A DNA stretch of 64,000 nucleotides from Humulus lupulus (GCF_963169125.1 NC_084794.1:224561409-224625408), one strand, 5' to 3'; numbered from the stretch's first letter, positions 33,986-46,455 are shown. A program made the numbers and translations. The notes: a model not told the origin generated them from the sequence alone.

Positions 33986-34482
33986 AACTTCCTAATAAAC
34001 CCATAACAAATAATTAATAATGGAATATGTAAATAAAAATTTAATAGTCTTAAATAAAAGAATTACCTGTGTCACTCCATTGAAGATGACTAGCGATGTG
34101 GGCCAACATATCAATGTCCCAATAGCTTGTTTGACCGTATAAATCTCACTGGTAGGGATCGGGTTAACAAGTAAAGCATCAGGTTGGTCAGCAAACTCTA
34201 TTGCATCGCCCTAGTTTTCTCCTATGTCTTCTCTATGGATGTCTGTGATACTAGTAGCCAGAATGTATCCCCTACCAACGATGTTGGTGATAGACCCTAA
34301 TGAAAATTTGCATTCAATAATTTTATCCTGCACATATTTGTAAAATTTTATCTATAAATATGTTACACAAGTTCAAGAATTTTGATTTTAGAAAGATAAA
34401 GGTATACTTTATTTGAGCCAGGAGTGGGGATAAACACAAGTGCCTCCTCTGGTTGTGGGGGCAGTGGTGCTAGAGGTTGATG

Positions 34483-35870
34483 CTATGATTGGGGTGATGC
34501 TTGATGGGATGGTGTCGCCTGATCTATGGGTGATCCATAGTTTGGCACTGACGCATGAGAAGATCCTCCAAAGCCACTATGTTGTGCTTTCATATGTTCC
34601 ATAAATTGTCGCATAATTTCCTCTTGTTGTTTGATCATTTCCTGCTGTTGTTTCATTATTTCTTTTGGTTGATGGTATTTTTCTTCCATCATTGCAAATC
34701 AAGCGTCAATTGATGAAGTCTCAAGTTCTTTTCCCTTCTTCTTACTAGATCGTGGGGTTTTCCAGAATTGGCTAGGCGTTACACCAAGCCCAATACCCCT
34801 CACTCTCCCTCTACTCTTAGAGGTGCCTAATGCCATAGTAAGCACATCCTTAGACCCATCATGTTCAAATTTTCCATCACTCATGAGTTGACTATAGTTC
34901 TCCTGCAAACAAAATATAAAAATATAGTTATTCTCATTAATACTAAGCAATCAAATCATATAAAAAGTAGTACACTTTCTATGTTACGAGCTAAGATTGT
35001 TGCCTCGGTACAAATCGACTCACCCTTTTTGTTAGAATGTCCCACCAACCACAACTGTGACCTATCAATTTTAGACACCTTGAGTCCAAAATTTTGTTGT
35101 TGCAGCCTTTCCGCCACCAACAAATACCAACCTTGTGACATATAGTGGTCATGTTTCTTTTTTTTTTTCCACAATCTTGATGTATTTTTCTTTTTTTCTT
35201 CCAATCATTATCATACGGGAATCACATAACTCATCCCATTTTTTTAGTGATCACTGTGAGTAACCTCTTGGCATTTTGAACGTCTTGATGGTCGAATTTA
35301 CATCTAGCTTGTCGTGGATGCATACAATTGTCACATAGGATTTGAATGCTCTCCACGTTTTGCCTCCCTTGACATAATTTTACTTTTTTTCTTTATAGTC
35401 TATATCAAACGTAGCCTACAATTGAAAACAATACATATCATTAGTCTATGTTAAAAATACAAACAACATATATTATAGTGATAGAGAAAATACCTTAATG
35501 ATATCCCAAAATTTTTCTTTGTCTGGTTCTGGGACTTTATCCCAACTCGAGTGTGTGATTGAAGCACACCTCTTTACAATTGATCCAATCATTGATCCTA
35601 ATTTTGATCATGTTGTACCGATCGCTTGTCCATATTTTTTGAACTTGAGTGGTACCTTAACATCTTCACTTCTTTGCTATGTTGGGCATGGTACATAGTC
35701 CTCTACCAGATCCCACTTCCTATATACCATCATCATCATTCTCCTCCTGACCAACATCGTCAAGTCCAGGAAGTAGACAATCATCATCAAGTCCAGGAAG
35801 TGGATAATCATCATCAAAACCTCTTGGATCAGCCTTGGAAATATCTGAAAAGGAAACGATGATTAACAAT
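34483..35870 (-). pseudogene. TNP1-like protein (Transposase_24) of CACTA-2
   Basis: In minus-strand order: an N-terminal KVPLKFKKYGQAIG segment (about 35665-35625) with a stop just before it; SSWDKVPEPDKEKFWDIIK (about 35548-35494); a KTWRAFKSYV region (about 35360); a DRSQLWLVGHSNKKGESI block (about 35065-35015); GRVRGIGLGVTPSQFWK (about 34810-34760), which is the conserved C-terminal motif; and a Gln/Met-rich coiled coil (KQQQEMIKQQEEIMRQF) ending at 34483. Several in-frame stops make it a pseudogene. A 30-bp direct repeat (TCATCATCAAGTCCAGGAAG) occurs at about 35779 and 35809. Confidence 0.75.
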
Positions 35871-35989
35871 GTTAATAGACAATCATCAACATACTAGGAA
35901 AAATAAATATAGAATGAACACAAACAACTACTATCATGTTTAAAATATCCAACCTTAATAAGAAAAAAAACAAGTCAACATTTATCACC

Positions 35990-36503
35990 TTATATGATCA
36001 ACCCATACACCATCACCATCAAAACGCAAACAAATATCATCGTCATCTACACCATCATCAATAGTGTATTCCGTAAGTTGTGGTTCAGGAATTGTGATAG
36101 GTTGCTGAAGGAGTGGTAGGTCATCTATCAGTTGAGTAGGAACCACAACTGAACATTGCTTGTCTGATGGATCATTGACATAAAAAAACTAGTCTGGATT
36201 GTGTTGACATTATGAAACGATCATTTTTGTGCCCAATTCGATTTAAATCAACTGATGTAAAACCTAAATCATCAACCTTTACTCCCTTGTCACTTTTCAC
36301 CCAATCACACAAGAAGACTGTCACTCTAGTTGTAATATAATCAAATTCCAAAATCTCTTGGATTACTCCATAAAATGTCACATCACACTCTACATGATTT
36401 TTTTCCTTAGAACTAGAGATTTGTAAAGTTTTTGCTACAATACAAACTCCACTATTCTGTGTGGTTCTTTGATTATCTCGTTCCAAAGTATTGAATTGAT
36501 TAC
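35990..36503 (-). pseudogene. CACTA-2 TNP2 transposase, C-terminal part (DUF4216), downstream of the Gypsy-2 insertion
   Basis: The minus-strand frame contains NQRTTQNSGVCIVAKT, EILEFDYITTRVTVFLCDWV and DRFIMSTQSRLVFLCQ, the DUF4216 domain found at the C-terminus of plant TNP2 proteins. A further C-terminal exon rich in Asp follows (about 36165-35992). Upstream the domain is cut at 36503 by the Gypsy-2 LTR; the missing left half of the same domain is at 49763-49900, ending PSYIVNGT. This fixes the insertion point inside one domain. Confidence 0.85.
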
Positions 36504-37198
36504 TGTTGACGTGGTTTTTCGCCAACAATGTATTAAGAAATAATAAGGCAGATTAGTGCTTAATGGTAAACCCTAATGAAAAATAAACAGAATACACTCG
36601 AGAATATAGAACTTTTACATGGTTCGGTGGTTAAAATCCACCTAGTCTACGAGCCAATATTATTGTTGTTTTTCTCTCTATTTTGGCAGATTTTTGGTAT
36701 TACCTAATAATGGTCCCCCTTCTTGTCCAATATTCCTAGTATTTATAGAGGCATTCCATGGACAAGTTTGGGTAACCGCGTGAGTCAATCACACATTTAC
36801 ATAATGTCTACATTTAATACAAATAATTCTCATTTATATTGGGATATGATTTGATAACAAGGTAAAAGGTTCTTGTTATCTCAGATAATAAATACGACAG
36901 CCTTGTCATAAATAAACGTATAAAGGGGATCCCAAGTCTCTAGGGATCTCTGAGTATGCAATATACTAGAATTACCGCGAGCTGGATATCTCCTCCAAGA
37001 TCGTTCTTCGACAACCATCATATCCTTAGTTCGGGATAAACTCAGGACGCCTAACACCATGTATGACCACTATGAATCCTGAGTTGCTCACATGGATAAT
37101 AAGTAGATGTTATTCCCCTTGGTTATTTCTCTGTGTATTTATCTGCCAGTTGTACATGAGCTGAGTGAATGAACTCGTGCTAAAATCAGGGTACAACA
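36504..37198 (-). repeat. 3' LTR of Gypsy-2
   Basis: This 695-bp LTR reads, in element orientation, from TGTTGTACCC to GTCAACA. It aligns with 49030-49757 over its whole length, with substitutions and a roughly 30-bp length difference near 37005-37010. Confidence 0.9.
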
Positions 37199-37214
37199 TT
37201 CGCCCCCCAAGCTC
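37199..37214 (-). promoter_or_regulatory. Polypurine tract of Gypsy-2
   Basis: On the minus strand GAGCTTGGGGGGCGAA directly precedes the 3' LTR, the expected second-strand priming tract. Confidence 0.8.
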
Positions 37215-38231
37215 CTGCTCGTGTATGATGCCATCACTTTTTGACCTACACGGTAGGGGCTTTTAGACTTCTGTTACATAAAACCACACCTGCCCACTAC
37301 TCGAGTACTGGACACATGGTCTATTGCGATTGGTGTCTATTTGGGTTTTGAGGACTGCAATAATTGTCTTGTCAACTTTTTGCCGCCATTTGGTTTATTT
37401 AATTTTGGCCTTGGATTTTGAAATAACCCAATTGGATGGCCCAAATTAATTTCCATGATTTACGTATAAATAGGATGGCCAAATTTCAAACCTCGACACC
37501 TTTGCATTTAAAAATTTCCCTTTTCTAAAATCCAAGCTTCCTTTCTTTCCCAGAATCCCCAATATTGTTCATCGTGCCCAGACATTCAGAAGCTTTCTAA
37601 GGGCTTCCCATTGCCGCCTATACTCCCTCTAATTAGCGAACATATTTTCCTGTAAGTATCTCATCCCTTGATTTGAAAAGTTTTTCCTATTTTTTTCAAT
37701 GGAGTTTCTGTTCTTCAGTATGTTCATCCACAACACACATTGTAGTTACTATTAGGCTATTTCTAAATGTTCATAGAGAATAGGTTTCAATTTAGGTTCA
37801 ATGGGTGAGAACAAACATGTTTTAGAAATAAGATGTCCATAAAACTGGGGAAATTTCTGGGTAAATTTGGGTAGCCCTAATGGTGAATTGATTTAAAGAA
37901 TACCCGTTCGGGGTAAAGAAACTGAAGGGTCTTTAGGTTTAAAACCAGATAGCTTAGGGGTCACATTTTCTTGGGTGATTTTGCACTAAACCGCTTCCCA
38001 AGGAAAGTAGTGGTCTGACATTTCTGACACACAAATTCTTAGATATCAGGGGACTGTTAGGAAACGGAGGCGCGTAGCTTAGGATATCGCATGGCATCAC
38101 ATGATGGGGCTGAGGCCTACTTTAGCTTGTTTAACCAAAATAACTTGTTTCATCCTTTGTACTCTTGAGTCATAGTTATAGATCATCTTAGGTCACCTTC
38201 TAATTAGGCTGCTTTGTCATCAGGTGATTTG

Positions 38232-40976
38232 ATGGCTCCTCCGAAGAAGAACGCTCTAAAGAAAAATGCCTCGAGCTCATTCTCTCAACACAAGAACAAG
38301 GGGAAGCAGGTCGCCTCTGATTGTTCCATCCTGCACTTTTTTCCGATGGTGTAGAAGGAGCTCGTTATCGACCCCAATGCTTATTTCGAGGCTGAGCGTA
38401 TAGTCTTGAAAATCACGACTCAAGGGAAGGTCAACAAAATCCTGTTGAGTCACAACATAGAAGTAGGATCCGACATTCTTCTCGCTCGACCTGCATTTGA
38501 GGGGGAACGGAGTTATGCCCCCTTCAAGGATGATTACGTGACCTGGAGTGACGAGCATATGAAGGTTGGGGCCTTCCTTCCTTTGGACCAACACTTTGCG
38601 GACTTCTTGAACTACGTGAAACTGGCTCCATTCTAGCTCCCCCTAAACTCTCACAAGCTTATGGCGGAGCTGAAGTATCTATTCTTGAAACAAGAATGGG
38701 AGGTCCCTACCTCGGTAGACATACTATACTTTTTCTACCTCCAGGCTAACCCTGATAAGAGAGGGTGAGGTGACTGATTTTATTACCTCACACGGTTTCC
38801 CAACTCTGCCCCGGTCATTAAGCTTCCAAGTCATCCAAATGACTATAAAGATCTATTATTTATGTTGAATGGCTTCAAGAATTGCGAACACCGGTACTTC
38901 AATCGTCCTCATAAGTCCTCCGTCCTTGTAAATCCAGCTCGTGAATTTTTGTTCCTTCAAAATATTTCTTTATTTTTGTACACGTCTTAATTGAATTTGT
39001 TTCTCATGCAACCATATTTGCAAGGAAGGAAAAGTCTGTGACCCTCGGGGATCAGTATGAAAAGCTGTCCAGACTTCCCCCAGTGAAAATGACTATCGCC
39101 AGGTCGTGAATGACATCACGATGCTTGCCTGTAAGTTGATTGGCGAGGGTCAAACACTGGCCTTGAGGACCCAGGCTCCTCTTCCGGTGATCCCCAAGCT
39201 CCCCTCCTCTCAAAAGGTCTTGCTGGCCACTAAGGACGAGGAAGAGGAAATGGACGAGGTGCCTCTCGTGCGAGAAAGGTGGGCCCTTGAAGCAAACCAG
39301 AGACTTGATCTTGACTGAGCTGCTTCTGAGGCAGCAGCCGGCCCTTCTGGCCAAGGTAACCCATACATTTTTAGGGAATTAGATCGAGTTGTTGCCGACT
39401 TTAGGTTAATTCGTTATAACTCGAATCAGCTCGTTAGCTGACATCCTTCCAACCCGGATCTAAATGTAACCCTTCTCCAGTGCGTAGACCACCTAGTGGT
39501 ACGCTACGACAATAGCTAACATAGGGGCACAATAGTAGTTGATAAAACCTTAAACTTTAGATCCTCCATTTTTTAGGAATATGGGACAAACTGTAGGACC
39601 TGGCCTTCTTTGCTCCAAGGTGCATTTGCCCCAGGATTTAGACAATACGTAGACGAATCCAGCCCTGAGGAAGAACCTGAACCCCCTAGGATCCAAGAAA
39701 TATTAACTTTAGACTCCCCTTCTCCTCCATTAAATCGAATGCCAGAGGTCGTGCCTTTCTCGGTCAAAACACCCGAGCTGGTGATAATAGACTCCTCCCC
39801 TAGCCCGGAGGGTAGGATCTTTGTTTTCTCTTTCTTTATAAATGTTTTTGACACAACGTTTTGCAAACTAACTCCCTTTGTTCTTTATAGGTGAAGAGAT
39901 GGAAAAACCAAGGGCTCCCAACCTACGGATTTCCTTTCAAGCCAAGAAAACCGGCACGGGTCCCGTTGTGAAGAGGCTCCGGATGGCGAAGAAGGCCACC
40001 CCTTCAACGGGGAATACCTCAAAATCCCCCGCCAAGGGTAAAGACACGGGCTCAGCTCGAGAACCAGCTCTGGTGACTTCTGTCACTGTTGGGCAGGTTC
40101 CCCCTCCCCCAAATCGAGTTATGCCTCCTCAAGTAATACAAACCGTGGCCCCCACCTTCAGAATACTAGTCAATCCTCAAGGCCTGGAAAAGATTCCTGA
40201 AGCCTTTTGGGGTATCATCTATTAGACCACGACTCATATGGTGGGTCATGCTTATAAAGCTAGCGTGAGGGACCTGAGGACCATTGAGGAGTGTAGCCCC
40301 AAGAACATCCTTGAGTCTGCCATGGAGATGAATCTCACCGTGAGTTCTTTTCCTATACTTGGTGGTGAAATTGTTTTGTTGTTTTCTTTACTGTGCTCAC
40401 CTTATATTTTTGACTTGTTCTGTTATTTTGTAGTCTGTCCTGGCCCAATACTGCAGCATAGCTCGTGCTAGGACCAAAAATGAAGAGCTCCGGGCTAATC
40501 TAGATGCTGCCAAGGAAGGTGAGCAGGCCCCCAAAGCTTCCCTGACGAATGCTCAGAAGAATGAGGAGGTTGCCCAGGCTGCTCTCACCTTCTCCCAGGA
40601 AAGCGAGCATGCTGCGAAGACCGTGCTATCTGTCTTCCAAGCTCAAACCGCTAAGGTGAATCATCTTGTTGAACGTCTTCAAGTCGAGATTGGTGAGCTC
40701 AAGGAAAAATTACTCGAGGTCAAAGCTAAGGCCAAGGAGGAAAAGGTGGCGTCTTCATCATCCATGGAGGAGATGTTATACCATTGTTGGGCCTTCAACC
40801 AGGATGGAAACTTCTCTTTTATGGAGCCCAGGTTGTGGGATCCGTACCTTGCTAAATTCAAGGCTCAGCTCTCGCAAGAACCGTCAAAGACTGGTGAGGC
40901 ATCTGGAGTGGCGGAGGGAGGAGAGGAGGTCACTTCTGTGGGGCAAGCTGATGGAGCCCAACAATCTCTTTTTTAG
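38232..40976 (+). pseudogene. Antisense ORF (aORF) of Gypsy-2, spliced, decayed
   Basis: Plus-strand coding pieces begin MAPPKKNALKKN at 38232 and continue through LLARPAFEGERSYAPF and FLYYFQL-like sequence near 38740 (similar to the family named putative gypsy type transposon). Pro/Ser-rich segments follow, then a long coiled coil (VNHLVERLQVEIGELKEKL) ending at 40976. Canonical GT-AG borders are visible at 39356/39576, 39812/39890 and 40340/40433, all on the plus strand. Stops at 38352, about 38636 and 39317 disable it. Antisense ORFs in this position are established for Tat-lineage Gypsy elements; their function is not known. The strand of the splice signals shows that it was a real transcript in the antisense direction. 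Confidence 0.75.
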
Positions 40977-41824
40977 TTTTCTTTGTAATTGGCTAATAGT
41001 TTTTTGATATTAAACAATTGCCTTCGAGCTTAGATCGAGGTTTTTTTCTTCTTGACATGATAATATATTTTTTTGTCTTATATTAATATATATATATATA
41101 ACTTTTGATCCATTCTTCTTTCCTTTATTAACTTCTCATGCTTATGAATCTTTAGAATCTTGTACATTCAAGATTTTAGGAATCGACTTTAGATCAAGAT
41201 AGATTTTATCAAACTTGGTTATGTCCAAGTTTTGTTTGCTTATTTGTATCATACTTATTTAAGAATAAGGCCTGAAACCTGGTTATACCTAGGGTTTTTA
41301 ATAATTTAAACTTAGTTCGCGCTAGGTTTATTTATAACTCGAGCTTTAAAAAGCCATTTAATCAATTTTCCCAAACTTCTAAGTTTCGGACCTAGTTACG
41401 TCCAGGGTTTTAAATGATTTAAACTTAGTTCATGCTAGGTTTAATGAAAATTCGAGCTTCTAAAAAGCCATTCAATAATCAATTTTTCCAAGATACTAAG
41501 TTTTTTTAATCTTATCGAGCTGACTTAATTTTGCCAACCTCGGGTTATATGTCCCCCAAGCAACCAAAATGTATAAACTTTCTTGGTTGTTTCTATAAAT
41601 ATAAGAACACGAGCTAATACAATACTAAGAAATAATTAGTTATCAATCCATTTATTATTTAATCAGAATGACTTTTATAAATAAGCCTTACATGGATGGT
41701 GGTACTATTGATAATATTTTTTCAAATGTAGAGCATTCCAAGTCTGTGGAACTACTTCCCCATTCAGTCAAGCTATCTTGAAGGTTCCTTCATGCAAATC
41801 CTCAATGACCTGATATGGTCCCTC
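40977..41824. other. Gypsy-2 noncoding interval between aORF and integrase
   Basis: Contains an (AT)n-like tract at 41084-41100. A phrase built on AATAATTTAAACTTAGTTC and GCTAGGTTTA is repeated near 41310 and 41428 with about 115 bp spacing. I recognise no coding sequence. Confidence 0.5.
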
Positions 41825-42037
41825 CTAGTTCGGGCCTAATGCCCTGTCCTTGGGGTCATTATTCACCAAAAAGACCTTTCGAAGAACTAGGTCGCCCAGT
41901 TCAAGTCTGCACCTCTTAACTTTAGAATTGAAATAGCAAGTGATCTTTTGTTGATAATGGGTGAGTTGTAGTTGCGACTCCTCTCTTTTTTCTTCGATTA
42001 GATCGAGGGATGCATTAAGTAATCCATTATGTTGTTC
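41825..42037 (-). pseudogene. Gypsy-2 integrase C-terminal part
   Basis: Minus-strand frame with LDLIEEKREESQLQLTHYQ, VKRCRLELGDLVLRKVF and a final RALGPN, the conserved C-terminal (GPY-like) part of Tat integrases. It is separated from the catalytic core at 43043-43787 by the LINE insertion. Confidence 0.8.
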
Positions 42038-42985
42038 TTGATTAAACATCCTTTTTTTTATCAAAAAAGGAATATATTACAGCAAAACAAACAAATACAA
42101 CCAGTTCAAAACCAACTCAAAAGGCTAACAGATTACAGACAATTAATAAGATCAGCTAGAGAACAATTCTGCCTTGAGACTTTTTGACTGAGCCTACCAA
42201 TCAATCTATACTTCACAGCCTGCTTAATCAACCTCACTATATACAAAGGAGTATAGGAACAAACAGAAAATATGCAAGAGTTCCTATTAAACCACACACC
42301 ATAAACCGCAGCAGCCAAAACAGCTATAGAGATGCTGTGCATAAAACTCTTAGGCTTCCTATCTAATCACGCTTTCCAGCCAACATACTGAAGAGGCCAG
42401 ATACCAGATCCCAGCCACCCTTTGAGCAGAGTCCAAACTTGCTGAGAAAACCAGCAATCAAAGAAAAGGTGCTGATGCGATTCCTCCACCTGCTCACAGA
42501 CCGGGCACAACACAGAAGCAATAGACACCTGGCACCTCACTAAATTGTCCTTAGTCAAAAGATGACCCAAAACTGATTGCCACAGGATAAATCTATGCTT
42601 AGGGACAGAAAGACAACACCAAACAGCCTTAGCAAACTCAACAGGTTGTTGTTGAAGAATGCAGCTTAACAATACCTTCAGCCGAAGTTTACCATTCACA
42701 GTTGCATTAGCCAAAATATTATCAGAGAAAGCTTCCCTTAGGTAATAGAGTTTACGCCAATACCAACTCACATCAGCTTTAAGATGGTGAGACCAAAAAG
42801 TTTGTCCCTTAAGATAAATTCCATCAATCCATTTCACCCATAACACATCTTGTTTAGTGGACAAAGCCCAAATGAACTTAGCCATGAGAACTTTGTTCCA
42901 AACAGAACCTTCCATAAATCCCAGACCTCCTAGAGTTTTAGGGAGACAAACTTGAGCCCAAGATTTTACCATTGATTAAACATCC
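42038..42985 (-). mobile_element. 5'-truncated LINE with target-site duplication, inserted in the Gypsy-2 integrase
   Basis: The inserted part is 42052-42971. The 14-bp sequence TTGATTAAACATCC occurs on both sides (42038-42051 and 42972-42985), a typical LINE target duplication. On the minus strand the insert ends in a short A run before the duplication. Its coding part (42972-42367, continuing at about 42342-42133 after a stop) begins WAQVCLPKTLGGLGFME, the downstream end of a plant LINE reverse transcriptase. It continues through the zf-RVT region with FILWQSVLGHLLTKDNL and CPVCEQVEESHQHLFFDC. Only the 3' end of the LINE was copied. Confidence 0.92.
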
Positions 42986-43042
42986 TTTACCTGTGAGTAG
43001 TTACCATTGATTTGATTGGGAGCATGGCCTCGCTTCCCAATG

Positions 43043-44013
43043 TCAAGGAAAAAGGAGTATGCCCTGTTGAGGTCTTGTGAGAAGTTCGGTAGGCCCAAAG
43101 TACTTGCAAGAGCTGTTCGGGCCATAGTCCTTTAGCTTATCTAACCTCTTCTTCAGGCTTGCCTTGAGGTTTTTGTTTACAACCTCGACCTGCCCACTAG
43201 TTTGCGGATATGCTACGAAGGAGAAACTCTTAGTGATGCCATATTTTTCACAGAAATCAGTGAAGAGATCACTGTCGAACTGTGTCCCGTTGTCTGACAC
43301 GATCTTTTAGGAAGCCCAAACTGACATATAATACTCTTCACAATGAAGTCCAGGACTCTTTTCTGAAGTGATGGTTGCCAGAGGCACAGCTTCTACCCAC
43401 TTTGTGAAATAGTCAATCGCCACCACCGCGTAACAAACTCCCTCCCCCCCCCCCCCCCCCCCCTTTTCCCATAGGTGGGGAGCCTATTAGGTCGATTCCC
43501 CATACCGCAAATGTCCATGGGGATGAAATCATCGTTAGCTCGACCGAAGCAACTTGTGAAATCATAGCGAAACGTTGGCATTTGTCGCACTTCTGAACAT
43601 ACGAGAATAGTCTTTCATTAAAGTGGGCCAAAAATAGCCCTGCCTCAATATCTTCAGTGCTAGGTTTTTCCCCCAGCATGATCTCTACAAAAGCCTTCGT
43701 GTATTTCTCGTAAAATGGTTTTGGCTTCCTCGGGTAGAATGCATCGTAGGAAAGGCAATGAATGACCACATCGATACAAGGTTCCATCTATTATTACGTA
43801 CCACATAGCTTGGTCAAGTATTTTTCTTACATCTTTTCTATCGTCAGGTAACTCTTCTGTTTCGAGGTATTCCATTATGGGAGTCATCCAGGTCGGTCTT
43901 ATGTCGATCATTTTGACAACTATCATTTCTTTTGTCACACTTGGGCTTTCCAAGAACTCCACCGACACTATATTCAACCTTTCAGCTTCTTTTGTGGTGG
44001 CAAGTTGTGCCAA
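43043..44013 (-). pseudogene. Gypsy-2 integrase core
   Basis: Minus-strand pieces in order: zinc-binding HEGFCRDHAGG (about 43690) and CDKCQRF (43600); catalytic GIDLIGSPP (Asp, about 43505); SDNGTQFDSDLF (Asp, about 43295); and SGQVEVVNKNLKASL (Glu, about 43190). The frame is destroyed by a 20-base C run at 43444-43463 (G run in the gene) and by other shifts. The C-terminus continues beyond the LINE at 42037-41825. Confidence 0.8.
43444..43463. repeat. Poly-C homopolymer of 20 bases
   Basis: An uninterrupted run of 20 C on the plus strand lies inside the integrase gene, where homologous elements encode a short GKGG motif (GGA/GGG codons). It causes a frameshift and a Gly-rich artefact in translation. 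It may be a genuine slippage product or a sequencing/assembly error. Confidence 0.9.
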
Positions 44014-44100
44014 AGTGTTAGCATTAGAATTCTGCTCGTAGGGTATCTGTTCAACAAAACTGTACTCAAATTTAGACAGTTCTCCCTTTACCTTAGCTAG

Positions 44101-44394
44101 TTAGGCCGCCATCTTGGTACCTCGAGCTTGATATTCTCCCAATACCTGATTGACCATGAGTTGAGATTCACTATAGCATTGGATTACTTTTTCCTTGAGC
44201 TCCCTTGCAACTCTCAGCCCGGCTAGTGAGGCCTCATATTTGGCTTCATTGTTGGATGCCTTGAATCCAAATCTCAGAGATGTATGAAATCGATGCCCTT
44301 CTGGTGAGATTAAGATGATCCCAGCTCCTAATCCGTTATCGTTTGATGATCCATCCATGAAGATTTTCCATAACTCCTGCACCGGCTCCTTCAA
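44101..44394 (-). pseudogene. Gypsy-2 RNase H
   Basis: The frame contains IFMDGSSNDNGLGAGIIL (first catalytic Asp), SNNEAKYEASLAGL (Glu) and CYSESQLMVNQVLGEYQ. Family members have Asp in the last motif (SDSQL); here it is Glu, so the site is probably impaired. It lies between RT and integrase as expected. Confidence 0.8.
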
Positions 44395-45144
44395 GAGCTA
44401 CTATTGAAAATCGGTGCATTTAGCCATAATATCAGCAAGGGCCTGACTTTTGATTAAGGTCCATGGCACATACAATGTCTCCAATTAGCTAAGTTTGATA
44501 GCCCATTTTAAAAGACGTCGTGACATTTCAGGATTTTGCAAAACTTGCCTTAAAGGTTGGTCGGTCATGACGTTGATAGAATGGGACTGGAAATATGGCT
44601 GAAGCTTTCTGGAAGCCAATATCAGACAAAATGTCAGTTTCTCTATCAGTGGGTATTGGGACTTGGCTCCGAGAAGTCACTTGCTTATATAATATACTAT
44701 TTTTTGTGCACGGTCTTCTTCTCAAACTATCATGGCACTGATTGTATTTTATGTGACGACCAGATAAAGGAATCGAGGTTCTCCAAACATAGGCTTAGAT
44801 AACACTAGGAGCAAAACCAGGTGCGTTTTTAGGTCGAGGAATTCCTGCTCGCACTCCTCTGTCCACTCAAATTTTTTGTTTCATCCGAGTAAGTTGTAGA
44901 ATGGCAGACATTTTTCAATGGATTTTGAAATGACATGATTCAAAGCCGCCACCCTTCAAGTCAGGCTTTGAACTTCTTTACGCGACCTAGTTGAGGGCAT
45001 TTCTAACAACAATCTAATTTTCTCAGGATTCGCCTATATCCCCCTTGTGTTGACTATGAACCCCAGGAATTTTCCAGATGCCACTCCGAAAGTGCATTTT
45101 TGAGGATTCAGCTTCATGTCATACCTCCTTAATATTCCAAAACA

Positions 45145-45779
45145 TTATTCTAGATCAGACACATGGTTATTGGCAGTCTTTGATTTGACAAGCATGTTAT
45201 CGACATACACTTCCACACTTCTCCCGATCTCATTAGCGAACATCTTGTTGACCAAATGTTGATATGTAGCCCCAAAATTCTTCGGCCTAAAGGGCATAGC
45301 TTTATAACAATATATGTTATGTTTGGTCATGAAGCTAGTATGCTCCTGATCCGTAGGATTCATAGCGATCTGGTTATATCCAGAATATGCGTCCATGAAG
45401 GACATGAGCTCGTGACCTGATGTGGCATCTACCAACTGATCAATCCTTGGTAGTGGGAAATAATCCTTGGGAGAAGCTTTATTTAGATTGGGGAATTCGA
45501 TACAAGTCCTCCTCTTCCCATTTGGATTCGGGACCAGCATGGGATTGGCAACCCATATCGTGAATTTTGATCGCGGATAAACACGCATTTTAATAGTCGT
45601 GGTACTTCTTCCTCAAGAGCTTCAGCTAGGAATGTTCCCAAGCGTCTCCATTTTTGGGATTTTTCAGGCACATTCTTGTCCAAAATTAAGGTGTGCATGA
45701 TTGCATTTAGACTTATTCCCACCATATCTTCATGTGACCAAGAGAAAACGTCCAAATTCTCCTGTAAGAAATCGACCAT
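45145..45779 (-). pseudogene. Gypsy-2 reverse transcriptase
   Basis: Two overlapping frames: DVFSWSHEDMVGI (45740 region), then NPMLVPNPNGKRRTCIEFPN, SFMDAYSGYNQIAM and VEVYVDNMLVKS (about 45200). The polymerase box, normally YVDD, reads YVDN: the second catalytic Asp is Asn. A frameshift near 45550 separates the frames. The remaining thumb region toward 44400 is decayed. Confidence 0.85.
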
Positions 45780-45936
45780 CTCTTTCTTCCTTTTATCGTC
45801 AAGATTATTCCCAATCTTTAGAACTCTTGAAGCTTCTTTAGGGTCAATGTTTACTTCCTCGAGCTCCTCTATGGCTTGAAGTTCTGACCTGTCTTCGCCT
45901 ATCTGTGGGTCAATGTTATCACGTTGGGCGACGTCA

Positions 45937-46455
45937 CTATCGTTTTTTTGCTGTCCAGCAAGTAACTACTACTTCTTGGGACTCCTCACCTCCGTCATTT
46001 ATGACCATCGCTTGTTGCCTGGGTTGTGATTTTCCCTTCATAGAAATGATATAGCATTCTCTGGCAGTGAGTTGATCACCTGTGACAGTGCATATTCCCG
46101 AGGCTGAGGGGAATTTTATTGCTAGGTGGTGGATAGAGGTTATGGCTTCAAACACCACTAGCGCAGGTCGGCCCAAAATCGCATTGTACACTGCTGGACA
46201 ATCGATTAACACGAATTAAAGCAACTTTGAAACAGTTCGCGAGTCTTCTCCCAATGTCACCACCAATCTGATCGTCCCGATGGCTGTCGACCCTTCACCA
46301 GAAAACTCGTAAAGAGTCATTGAGCTCACGTTCAAATCAGTTACAAGTAACCCCATTTTTTCCAAGGTGGACCTGAAAAGTAGATTCACATAACTTCCGT
46401 AATCTACTAGTGTTCTTTGGACCCTCCAGTTGGCGAGCTGAACGGTTATGACCAT
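45937..46455 (-). pseudogene. Gypsy-2 aspartic protease
   Basis: The frame 46455-46216 has TLVDYGSYVNLLF where the retropepsin site DTG or DSG is expected, so the motif is altered to DYG. The frame 46212-45937 has YNAILGRPALVVFEAI and HHLAIKFPSASGI, the downstream part of the Tat protease region. The two are separated by one stop. Confidence 0.8.
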
